From: Phaeosaccion multiseriatum
Lineage: Eukaryota > Ochrophyta, other classes
Length of the DNA: 64,000 bases
Direction: 5' to 3'
Assembly (NCBI GenBank): GCA_965112735.1
Contig: OZ218953.1
Span: 3,534,001 to 3,598,000, forward strand
In this document: positions 55,449-64,000 of the stretch, piece after piece
How the letters are laid out: every line of letters begins with the position of its first letter
How positions within the stretch are numbered: the first letter of the stretch is position 1
The notes under the pieces: model-generated
What the model saw: the letters and a program-made list of their open reading frames with translations, nothing else
Told to the model about the DNA's origin: nothing
Database searches by the model: none
Made by a program: the position numbers and the translations under genes

Positions 55449-56975
55449 CTACTCCTCCGCCTCCAGTCCCCCGCCCTGCACTCCTGACCCTGCGCCTCCC
55501 GTGACGAGGCGATGTACAGACGGTGTGACAGAGATGGTGGCCACGAGTCGCAGCGGCTCGGCCAACTTGGTGGCGACCCACGCCATGGCGAGTTGCTTAA
55601 TCTGGGGGTGCGCACTCAGCGCGTGTATGCACGCTGCCCGCGCATCCTCGCTGAGAGGGAGCTTGCACAGCACAATCTGCGCAGCCAGGGCCAGTCGAGA
55701 GAAGACGAAAGAGAGGGCATGGCATGTCAGCACTCAGATGCAAGAAGGCGTCGTGTCGAGTGAAGCACAGAGGCAGTCAGCAGTGCGCTGCTCTCCGTCC
55801 GTCCCTTGCCGAGCTCCGGAGGCAGACCCCGGTGCCCAGAGTCGGGCTCTTGCCTCGCTCGTGTCTGGGCCCCCTGTTTTGCCCACGGATAGGGCACTTC
55901 TTTTGGAGACGCCGCGCGCCCCCTCTCGGGATCAAATCCCCCCCCTCAGCGTCACGCACGCACACACGCACGCACCTGTATGTCCTGGTCGAGGAAGGCC
56001 AGCAGGTTGAAGCCTGCCTCAGCCGTGGGTGCAGGTACGGACACCACGGCAGCTTCTGCAGCTACTGCTACTGCTTGCGATACCAGGTCTCCTGCTTGCG
56101 AGACAAGGTCACCAGCAGCACCACCAGCCGCTGCCAAATCGTTGACCGCGGTTGCGACGGGCGACGCCACCAGGTCTGCTGTGGTCAACGTGGTTTGAGC
56201 CGCTGCTGCAGGGAGGAAGACGGTCAGCCCTGTGTAGAGGAAAAGGAGCGTCAAGACGTCTGCGGCCGACGCATCGACGACGACGACGTTACAGCAAAGA
56301 GAAAGAGAGACAAGAGACAAGAGGGAGAGGGGGGGGGGGGGAGAGAGAGTCAAACAAAAGAGACAGAGGAAGAGCGGACAACGTCAGGGCCTCACTTCAG
56401 CCTTTCTCCGACTCCAAGTATCAATCGTTTCATCCGCACGTGCCAGTCAAGGCGTCACACGCGCTGTCCCTCTCCATGGTCAACTTACAGATTGACAGGT
56501 AGGTGGCCACGCCTATGCCGCCGTACATCTTTAGAAACTCTTTAGGGTTAGCCTTCTTCTCCACGACCCCCACTCCGTCGTCTCCGGTGCCATCGGTGGT
56601 GGTACTGCTGCGCTCTATGCCCCCCTCCCCGCCATTGGTGTGACCCCTCGTCCGTCTCCTCCTCCTCCTCCTCCTCTGATCAGCTCCACGTTCCGCCGTT
56701 CCCGGCTCTTGCTCTTCCCGTGACTCTCCAATTAAGCTCAGCTGGCTCGTCGGCCGGCTCCGCCTCCTCCTCCCACCAGAACTCGCCACCCATGCACTTG
56801 GCGCCCGACCACTTGTCAGCATGCACCTCCTACCACTCCCCGCTTCCCCCCTCTGCTGTACCACCCGCACACCTATTGAAGACTGCAAGCACAGCGACAT
56901 TGCAGGTTTCAAGTCTAGTAGCAACAGCCCCAATCCTGCTGCGGCCACTCTCTCCCTTCGACCAGGGGCCCTCAT
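55449..56975 (-). CDS. DUF1279 (FAM210-like) small membrane protein
   Basis: Exons 56975-56489, 56229-55976 and 55676-55449 give 322 residues in phase. The start at 56975 is the first ATG of the frame; the N-terminus (MRAPGRRERVAAAGLGLLLL) is Arg-rich and hydrophobic and fits organelle targeting. A long Arg/Gly/Ser-rich linker follows. The DUF1279 domain begins at PKEFLKMYGGIGVATYLSI with a membrane segment, is interrupted by an Ala/Val-rich stretch of about 80 residues, and resumes with QIKQLAMAWVATKLAEPLR and LVATISVTPSVHRLV, the family's second half (K-x-x-x-P-x-R ... T-x-x-x-T-P). FAM210 proteins reside in mitochondria in animals and affect translation or iron metabolism. The location here could be mitochondrial or plastid. 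The exon 1/2 junction rests on phase and on domain continuity. Confidence 0.7.
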
Positions 56976-57404
56976 CTTGATTAAAAATGCAGAGTGACGC
57001 ACCCCAAAAAGACCCCTCCTCCTTCCTCAGACTTCCTCTACACCCTTCCCTCGTTTCTATGCAGTGCGTGCACTGATACTGCTTAGAAGCTACAACTGTA
57101 TGGCCGCTGTAAAAAAGAAAAAAGATGAGGAATAGTGGATGACGTCCATTCCACCAATATGTCAACGTGTGGGCGTGCGTGACAGAGTGGCACACCGGAT
57201 GGCACCGGATGGCAATGACCACGAAAAAAAAACGCCAACAAAGCGCCAAAATGTTGTAACAAAGGAGCCTCGGAATTGAGGGACAGAGGGGGGCCTCTGA
57301 GCCCGGGAGGATCTTCGGAAGTAGCAGTGGGGTGGGAAGACAAAACAGAGAGGCCCAGAGGAGGGAAAATACAGCAGAGAAAAGACCAGAGTTTGGCGAC
57401 AAAG
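56976..57404. promoter_or_regulatory. Divergent promoter region, DUF1279 gene (-) / unrecognised gene (+)
   Basis: About 430 bp between divergent ATGs, with poly-A runs near 57107-57122 and 57223-57231. No defined motif. Confidence 0.35.
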
Positions 57405-58240
57405 ATGGGGGGGGTGCGCAGGCGGAGGGCTGGGGAGGGGCCAGGAGGGGCCAATGAGAGGGGCAAAAGGGGGGCGTTCGGAGGATCCGCGCCACCCCTG
57501 CAGTTCCTCACGACGCGTGACAAGATGAGAACCTACGTGCCCTCGGTGGAGCACGACGAGTCGTGCCAAGGTCGCACTCTGACTGGCAAGCAGCTGCTCG
57601 TGGCCAAGAACCGAAACCCCATGATCAGCCAGGTGGTGCGCAGTGACGTTCAGAGGACGGAGAAGTTCTCGGGAAGTGAGAACATTGCCAAGCGACTCAT
57701 GGCCAAGAACAAGGCCCTCCTTCGGAGCACCAAGCGCATGGTGGGGCTGGAGAGGGACAGTCTCGTGCCATCCACAAACGCAGGATCAACGAAGGCTCGG
57801 CGAAGGAGCAGGACGTCAGATCCTGCTGCGAATGAGAGGGGTGGTACAGTGACTTCCACGAGCGTGCTGAGCAGCGCGGGCGGCGGCGGCGGTTGTCTGG
57901 CCCCGTCCTCGGGCAGCTTCGGCAGCCCCCACCCCAACGGGCTGCATCTGAGTGGAGGCCTGCGGGCCGGCCCGCCCCAAAACAAGCCAGAAAAGCGGGA
58001 GAAGGTGGACCCCAATGTGAGCCCCATGCTTGCTCCGTACCGGGGAGGCTCGACCACCGGGCAGGTGGTGACGTTTGGGCATCGGCCCAGCTCTGCCTCG
58101 AGGGTGTTCAACCCCTGCACCATGTCCATGGCCAAGATCACAGGCATGGGCGCGCGGAGGCAGGTCCTGTCTGTCACCATGCTCAAGGATATTCTGCACG
58201 GAGAGACGGAGGGCGTCTTGGTCGGGCACCAGCGGCAGCT

Positions 58241-58273
<33 letters not shown>

Positions 58274-59477
58274 AGAGGAGCAGGACCAGCAGCAGCACCG
58301 CTACGGCCGGGGCAACGATGGCATGCGCGAGGAGTATGAGAGAGCGCAGAGGGGGAGCGGGCATTTGGGCATGGGGTCCGTGGTGTCAGGAATGACGGGG
58401 CCTGGGCCGGACGCCCCGCACTACGATGAGCGCTACTCGGAGCGGCGGGAGGGTGTGGATGAGGATGAGCAGGACGAAGAGGAGAAGGGACTCACGGACT
58501 TCCTGGACGAAGCCGTGCAGGAGCGAGATCAGTGCCAGAGGCAGCACACGAGGAGCGACAGAGGAGGAGCATCGGGGCGGGTGGAACGCGTGTCTGCCGG
58601 TACCGGCTTCAACCACAGCCGGCAGAGCTCGCGGCGGGGCAAGGCCAAGACCACGGGCACGGACAGCGGGGCGTACCCGGACACGCAGCGGCAGCTCCGG
58701 CGCATCATGCGGCGGGGGAGGGACAGCTGGGACCAGTCCTGCTACTTCCACGCCCACCTCACGCAAAAGAAGTTCGCGGAGCACGTTATGTACCGCCCCG
58801 ACCCAGGTAAGGTGGAGCGCAAGAGGGTAGCCTCTGTCTGCTTGAGCCTGTAACCCCAACCCCCCCATCCCCGCTCACCGTACCCCACCCCCCCTCTATA
58901 CCGCTGATACAGCCGAGCGCCTGATGGACAAGATCCGACGCCACGAGCGGGAGGCCTCCGGCTTGGCGAACCGTAAGGACGAAGCCCTCCTCAGAGACGT
59001 CAAGGACGTAGGGGGCATCGCCGCTCAGCCGGGCTGCGAGTGGCACCCTTCACCCGAGGAGAAGGTGGCCCTCACGCCCCGCACGCTGCAGGCCAACCAG
59101 CGAGTAGCGAGTCTGCTGAGGGAGAGAGAGCGCAGGGACCTGGAGCTGAGCAGGAGGGTGCACGAGTACGACACAAAGGCCACCCTCCAGGGCATTCCGC
59201 CGTCGGAGAGGTGAGATGCATCTATTTCGCTTGTGAGGCCCACATGTACAAGGGCCAACCCCGTATCGCCGTCGGTGCCGGCACCCTGCGCGAAGCAAAG
59301 AGAATCCTATGCCCCGCTACTGCCCCTCTCCTCCTGCTGAACTCTGACCCCTGACCCCGCTGCCCCTGCTCCTCCTTCCCCTCTCGATCTGCGCCGGACA
59401 AACTCGACTCATCACTCCATCACCGTATGTGAAGGCGGTATCGGGAGGCGCAAGCCATCGCGCGAGCGTACCCGTGA
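57405..59477 (+). CDS. Unrecognised basic/charged protein with Gln run
   Basis: Exons 57405-58806, 58913-59210 and a proposed last exon 59435-59477 give 580 residues. The first two exons are joined by clear GT-AG borders; the last acceptor (GTATGTGAAG) is weak and was chosen because it keeps phase and ends at a stop. The ATG at 57405 is the first in frame; a second at 57525 (MRTYVPSVEHDE) is possible. Conserved-looking blocks are QLLVAKNRNPMISQVVRSD, SENIAKRLMAKNKALLRST, CYFHAHLTQKKFAEHVMY and a helical C-terminus (NQRVASLLRERERRDLELS). The middle is disordered with a CAG-encoded Gln run (about 58236-58270). No family was recognised. An AATAAA at about 59804 is a candidate polyadenylation signal. 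Confidence 0.65.
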
Positions 59478-59979
59478 GGCAAGGCCTTACGACGTTGTAG
59501 TAAAAGTAGTAAAAAGAAGACAGAAAGAAGGGAAGGGAAAAAGAAGATCGGCCCCAGGCGAGGTTTCTCTGGCCCCTGATAGGCAGAAGCCAGAGGTCGG
59601 CCTGCGGCCGAAAGCAAGAAGCCAGGGGCTGGGCCTGCGGCTTCAGAAGCCAGCGAGCCCCCCCCCCCCCCATTATTGTTTTTTCGTTCTCCCAGCCTGA
59701 TGAGAAGCCAGAAGCCAAAGAAAAGAAAGGGATGAAGAAAAAAAGAAAAAAGAAAAGTCCGACGGCAGATGGCAGCCTACGTAATGTCTCCCGAAACTCC
59801 TGGTAATAAAGAGTTGTACAGAGCTGTTTGTATTGTGCTGTCCTTTGGCAAGCTGGCTTTGTTATGCTTCTCCTTACAAAACCGTTTCCGCTTTTTACAG
59901 TCCGAAGGGAGAGGAAGTAAGGTCTCTCTTTGGATCAACCCTTTGTAGAGGGTGTGGGTGAGGCCCAGGTGGAGGTGGA
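59478..59979. other. Intergenic region with AGAAGCCAG repeats
   Basis: Contains several copies of AGAAGCCAG and related GC-rich inverted segments (about 59583-59715), a poly-C run, and AATAAA at about 59804. No coding frame was recognised. Confidence 0.6.
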
Positions 59980-61380
59980 ATGGCGGACTCTGTGGCGGCT
60001 GAGCTCAATAGCATGCTGGGACACAAGGAAGATGTGCGTGCGTGGAATCCCCAGCCTACGAAATGGTTGGCGAGTCCTCCCCTTAAGCATCGCAAGTGCA
60101 GCCGCAGAATCTCTACAGGAACGCTGTCCGGCAGTGCCGCGTACTTGGGGCGGGGGGAACGGGAGAGGGAGAGGTACCAGCAGGAGGAGCAGCAGCGACG
60201 GAGGAGCTTGCCTCCCGGAGTGCAGCCCATTCCAGGGATGAACGACCGCTCCGAGTGGAGGAGCAGCAGGAGGAGCAGCAGGAAGCGCTCTACCACTTGG
60301 AGTCCGAGCAACAACCTGCAGGAGGGGGGGATCTTTGCGAGACGCCCCTCGTTCGGAGGAAGATGTGCACTAGGGTTTGAGGTACATGATGAGGAGAGAA
60401 GTCATCCTGGCGAGGAGGACACTGTGGGTCTCTACAGCAATCAGATGGCGAGACGCGTGCGAGAGAGCAGGAAGAGGGCAGGGGCAGGGGCGGGAGGCGG
60501 CGCGAATGGGCAAGGGGGGGGGTGCGCAACTATGAGTGGGACGACGCTGCTGGCAGAGGGGATGGCCACGGCTCTTGCCTGGGCCACCAGTGCAGCTGCC
60601 GCAGCTGAGGCTACCACAGGTCCCGCCCCGGAGCAACGGGTGGAGGGGACAGCAGGCCCAGGAGAGGGCTACGAGGACCTGGTATCGAGGAGCGCCATAC
60701 CGGCTTGCCAGAGCAAATACCTGAGGAGTAAATCTCTGCTACGCTCTCCCTCGCTTGAGAGCAGCTGCACCCTAAACAGCTACGGCTCTTTCGCAGAAAC
60801 GCCCTCAATACCGCCCTCCGTACACATGGATTTGTCGCAGCATCAACGAAGTGTGGGGAGTGCAGACATCAACCTCAACCCCAGCACGTCAGGGGGTGGT
60901 CCTACGCTTGGAGCCCCCGGTGGGATATCAAGCCTCTACGGCGCGACAGACGCCCGAACCAGGACGAGTCCAGACAGTCTACTGCGGGAAATTTCGGCGT
61001 ACGGGTGCGAGCTGATCAGCAACCGGCCTGTAGAGCACTTCCACAACTTCCAGGCCAGGGGCAAGAGCCGCCTCAGCACGGCCCAGTCCAGAAGAAGGTC
61101 GGGCGGAGCGGGAACCACTACTGCGGATAATGGTATGGGCGTCAGGGGGGGCTGTCGCACAGCAGCAGGAGGACGAGGGCAGGGGGGTGCGCGAGAGGGG
61201 CGTCTCTTGGCATTGACGCTGGATACCACGGCGCTCCTTCGGGGGGGTTCGGTGACCACAGAGGGGCTTCCCGGCGGCGGCCACAGCGCCGACGCTTTCC
61301 ATGTGTGCAAGATGCGGAAAGAGGGCTCGTCCTGCGCCGTGTGCAGCGCCGTTGAGAAGCCGCCCAAGGGCTGGAGCTAG
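59980..61380 (+). CDS. Unrecognised disordered 466-residue protein with C-terminal Cys motif
   Basis: A single ATG-initiated frame of 466 codons with no obvious intron. The N-terminus (MADSVAAELNSMLGHKEDVRAW) looks structured; the middle is rich in Arg, Ser, Gly and Ala (RSSRRSSRKRS) and likely disordered. Several phosphorylation-like SxSL clusters occur (SKSLLRSPSLESS). A short block (LLREISAYGCELISNRPVEHF) and the last 30 residues (FHVCKMRKEGSSCAVCSAVE) are the most distinctive; the C-x8-C-x2-C arrangement could bind a metal. No homologue was recognised. Alternative frames in this interval are shorter and more repetitive, so this frame is preferred, but coding status rests on length and composition only. 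Confidence 0.55.
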   Translation: MADSVAAELNSMLGHKEDVRAWNPQPTKWLASPPLKHRKCSRRISTGTLSGSAAYLGRGERERERYQQEEQQRRRSLPPGVQPIPGMNDRSEWRSSRRSSRKRSTTWSPSNNLQEGGIFARRPSFGGRCALGFEVHDEERSHPGEEDTVGLYSNQMARRVRESRKRAGAGAGGGANGQGGGCATMSGTTLLAEGMATALAWATSAAAAAEATTGPAPEQRVEGTAGPGEGYEDLVSRSAIPACQSKYLRSKSLLRSPSLESSCTLNSYGSFAETPSIPPSVHMDLSQHQRSVGSADINLNPSTSGGGPTLGAPGGISSLYGATDARTRTSPDSLLREISAYGCELISNRPVEHFHNFQARGKSRLSTAQSRRRSGGAGTTTADNGMGVRGGCRTAAGGRGQGGAREGRLLALTLDTTALLRGGSVTTEGLPGGGHSADAFHVCKMRKEGSSCAVCSAVEKPPKGWS

Positions 61381-61701
61381 CGGCTGGCGACAGAGACGGC
61401 CGGTAGCGCTCTTGCTCCGCCTACATGGCACGTAGAGAAGATAGTGAGGATAAATCTATCGATTCTATTTACAAACGGCCAGCTGCTCGTCACTGCCGCG
61501 TGTCGCCCCTACTCCTCGGCGGCAAACTGCCAACTGCGTGCAGAGAGAAAGAGAGAGAGTGTCGCTTTCTGCGGGCTGCAGGCCCTCCTGCGCTCTCATT
61601 CAGTCGCCGCCCTAGCCCTCCCCTATAGTTGCACTCCTTCCTCACGGCAGCTTTCTCTCCCGCCTCTCAGCCTGCCTCCCCACGGCGCAGTAGCCTTGGG
61701 C
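61381..61701. other. Convergent 3' flanks
   Basis: About 320 bp between the stop of the 466-residue frame and the stop of the p24 gene; nothing further was recognised. Confidence 0.6.
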
Positions 61702-63048
61702 TCAAACCATGCGCTTCACCTCGAAGAACTGCCGTATATATCCCACCTGCCACCAGGCCAGGCCCACGAGGATGACCGCCTCGGACACGTTCCACCACAT
61801 GAGGCGTGTGGCCGTGGACTCGGCCGTGACGCGATGCATCTCCTCCATGACGTCCATGTTCTTCTGGTGGTCGATCATAGTCTCCAGGCCCTCCATCAAG
61901 GCCTCTGCGCTCTCCACCATCTTCCTCACCTGTCATGCGAGAAAAATAGGGGAGTTGAACGTACGTGTGTGTGTGTGTGCTGTTGCTGCTGCTGCTAACC
62001 GCCCTTGGCGTGAGACACAAAGGCGCTTGGAGAAGGGGGCGACCGGAGCCTACACAGCACACCCAGGTGGGCCTGAGGGGGAAGCCCCTGTCGTACCCTC
62101 TTCCTTTCCCTACCTACCTTCTGGGGCAAGTCTCCTTCCCCGCTGATGACGGGGTGGTCTTCTGGGTCTAACCCTGCCACGCGAAAGGCAAAGCCGAACT
62201 TCCTGAGGGGGCAACACGCGGAGATAATTCGCTTAGTTATGGGACCCATCTGAGTCGCGTTCCTTCTTCTTTGGCTGAGGGTTGCCCCATCGCCTGTGAG
62301 GGCGTCCACCCGCTCCCCACAGCCTTCTCGAAAGATAGGCTTTGTCGTAAACAAACCCTTTTTTTGTCTCTGCCTCCCCTACCCTACCTGGACTCTTCAT
62401 CTTCGATGTTCTCCCGTCCATTGTGAATGCAAAACTCATAGCGTCCATCCTTGCCCACGTCGTGCGTGAAGGAGCCTTCATTCTCTCCAACTGTGCGCAG
62501 GCAAACAAAAACAAGTGAAAGGGGTCTCTTAGCGCAGTATAGCAAAAGCGAGCGCAGTCCACAAAGTGAAGCAGCAAAGCACGAAAGGCTTCCCCCACCT
62601 TTTTCGTAAATGGGCGTGTCGCCGTGTTCTTCCAGGGAGAGCGTCACTCTGACGGGGTGAGACGAAACTCCTACGCTAAGCAGCTCGAAATTGCCTCCTA
62701 GAGTCATGGAGACTCGCGCTGGCAAGATGTAACATTCCCTGACAGGCAGGTAAGCAGGCAGGAAAGCAGCAGACAAGGAGGGAGGTAGGCAGGTGATAGC
62801 TGAGCAACGAGCAACGAAGAACACCACCCCGCCCTGGCTCCGCTTCGCACTGATTGAGACAGAGACAGAAGCGGAGTGGGAGTAGGTAAAGGGCTTGGAG
62901 TCGTGCTTAAGCGGGTCTCTTCAAATCTTCTCCTTCCTTACTTGCTTCCCGCCTCAATCTCCACAGACAAGCCTTGCACGAGATGTTGCACGAGCGCTAA
63001 TACAACTACAACCAGAACGGCGCGTGGCCCCCAGCGTAAGCGCACCAT
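61702..63048 (-). CDS. p24/TMED family cargo receptor
   Basis: Exons 63048-62942, 62738-62599, 62490-62388, 62202-62118 and 61929-61702 join in phase to 220 residues, the normal p24 length. A signal peptide (RAVLVVVVLALVQHLVQG) is followed by the GOLD domain with its disulphide pair (ECYILP ... YEFCIHN), a coiled-coil neck (VESAEALMEGLETMIDHQK), the family signature TAESTATRLMWWNVSEAVIL, one membrane segment and a short cytosolic tail with FFEVKR. p24 proteins cycle between ER and Golgi, binding COPII through the Phe pair and COPI through basic residues, and help package GPI-anchored and other cargo. The SEC24 gene lies about 18 kb away, but nothing suggests co-regulation. Confidence 0.92.
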
Positions 63049-63080
63049 CGAGGGGATAAGGGGGGGCCGGATGACATTTA

Positions 63081-63121
63081 ATTGACTTAATAGGAATCAC
63101 CTAAGAAACTGAAAGTGTGAA
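63081..63121. repeat. 41-bp dispersed repeat, copy 2
   Basis: Identical to 22520-22560 (begins ATTGACTTAATAGG, ends AAAGTGTGAA). Flanks differ. It lies 33 bp upstream of the p24 start and about 160 bp upstream of the gypsy relic, so it may mark a mobile-element end. Confidence 0.85.
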
Positions 63122-63283
63122 TGTGCGTTGGAATCGTCTCTGTGTCTCCGGGGCCCTCGAGGGGCCGGTTACTACCCCTCTTGGTCGGGGAGAGGGAGTG
63201 CAGGACCAGCTCCGCGGTTGAGCCGACCCAGGACGGCGCGCTCTCGCTCCGAGAGCCACATCTGGTGGCTGCAGCTGACGAGA

Positions 63284-63670
63284 ACACCTTGTTACCTGGA
63301 TGAACAAAACATCACCATCTGGGCCCACACGGAGGAGGAGTTCCGCTCCATTCTCCAGTCTGTGCTCGATGCACTCGCCAATGCCGGTTTCAAGCTCGGG
63401 CTCTCGGGTGTATCCATCGGCAACTCGCAAAAGTTCTGCGGGAAGATCTATGATGGCGACGGCGTCAAGCATGACCCTGTCAAGATCCAAGGTCTCCTCG
63501 ACCTCGAGGAGCCCAAGAACGGTGATGAGTTCATTCAATTCGTCGCCGCTGCTGGCTGGATGCGCGACTGCATCCCACGATTTGCAGAGCTCGTCGCTCC
63601 TCTGCAGGAGCTGAATCAAACTGTCTTCTCCGCAGCTGGCTGGCAACCGCAAGCAGAGACGTCACCCTGA
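63284..63670 (+). pseudogene. Decayed Ty3/gypsy-type reverse transcriptase fragment
   Basis: The frame from about 63284 encodes the C-terminal part of a retrotransposon reverse transcriptase: a YLDD-like box reading YLDE, then ITIWAHTEEEF, LANAGFKLG, a GVKHDPVKIQGLLDL segment and WMRDCIPRFAELVAPLQEL, matching the order palm end - thumb - connection of gypsy elements. The 5' half of RT, integrase and Gag are absent upstream; the sequence immediately before YLDE is unrelated. The frame closes at 63670 while homology continues in another frame, so a frameshift lies between about 63614 and 63636. This is a truncated, inactive copy. Confidence 0.7.
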
Positions 63671-63885
63671 CGCCACTGCCGCTCCTACTCCTCGCACCAA
63701 GCGTGTCGCTCGCTCCATCTCCCTCTCTTCGGTGGGGTGGGGCCCTGAGCACTCCAAAGCCTTTCAAGCTCTGAAAGACGCTCTGGCTGATCAAGTCAAG
63801 CTTGCTCATCCTGACCCTGACAAGGCTCGCTGTGTCTTTCCTGATGCCAGTGATCTCCATTGGGGGAATGTGGTGACGCAAGTGC
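63633..63885 (+). pseudogene. RNase H-region continuation of the gypsy relic (shifted frame)
   Basis: In a different frame from the preceding fragment, the sequence encodes HSKAFQALKDALADQVKLAHPDP followed by VFPDASDLHWGN, the start of the retroelement RNase H domain with its first catalytic Asp (DASD). It continues the same element across the frameshift. It does not extend coherently beyond about 63885 before the window ends. Confidence 0.65.
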
Positions 63886-64000
63886 GCTGCTACTACTGCT
63901 GCTGCCATTCTCCTCTTCGGTGCCGGAAGCTGCTGCCTCGTTGTTCGCCTCGGATGCTGCATCTGCTGCCCCCGCGACATCATCTGAGTCAGCCACGTCC

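Noticed and set aside
36834-63048. SEC24 and p24 as a functional COPII gene cluster
   Set aside because: They are about 18 kb apart with seven unrelated genes between them; proximity is not evidence of clustering in this genome.

Overview
This is a nuclear genomic window from a GC-rich, intron-dense, microsatellite-laden unicellular alga. A chlorophyll-c-lineage (heterokont) alga fits best, and a eustigmatophyte such as Nannochloropsis/Microchloropsis is plausible; this placement is inferred. The reasons are: a plastid terminal oxidase whose N-terminus is signal-peptide-like, as expected for bipartite plastid targeting; a secreted laminarinase-type GH16 enzyme; a polyketide-synthase-like gene; short introns; and GTGAG-type splice donors that often run straight into tandem repeats of the same sequence. 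No rRNA, tRNA, operon or CRISPR structure was recognised. All gene models below were assembled by hand, joining exons only where donor, acceptor and codon phase agree.

Layout. 43-6742 (+): 3' part of a ketosynthase / acyl-carrier-like / three-repeat membrane and beta-helix protein; its 5' end lies outside the window. 7683-9885 (+): secreted glycosyltransferase-like protein. 11430-16685 (-): apoptosis-inducing-factor-like flavoprotein. 17373-21816 (+): type II membrane histidine-phosphatase-fold protein lacking the catalytic histidines. 22812-27654 (+): protein with WW, fibronectin-III-like and EF-hand domains. 29111-32425 (-): long Gln-rich reading frame. 33064-36297 (-): GH16 beta-glucanase with two carbohydrate-binding modules. 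36834-43508 (-): SEC24, a COPII coat subunit. 44271-47592 (+): SLC38/AAAP amino-acid transporter. 47788-53211 (-): coiled-coil and helical-repeat protein whose last intron holds about 219 CCT/AGG units. 53517-54965 (+): plastid terminal oxidase. 55449-56975 (-): DUF1279/FAM210-like protein. 57405-59477 (+) and 59980-61380 (+): two unrecognised proteins. 61702-63048 (-): p24/TMED cargo receptor. 63081-64000: a 41-bp dispersed repeat and a decayed Ty3/gypsy-type reverse transcriptase/RNase H relic.

The genes do not form one pathway. Two (SEC24 and p24) act in ER-to-Golgi transport, and several others (GH16, glycosyltransferase-like, phosphatase-fold) are predicted secretory-pathway clients. AIF and PTOX are redox proteins of mitochondrion and plastid. 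Most unusual are the ketosynthase fused to a Pls-type membrane terminal domain, the pseudo-phosphatase, the WW/FN3/EF-hand protein, and the way many introns carry microsatellites that appear to grow out of the 5' splice site.
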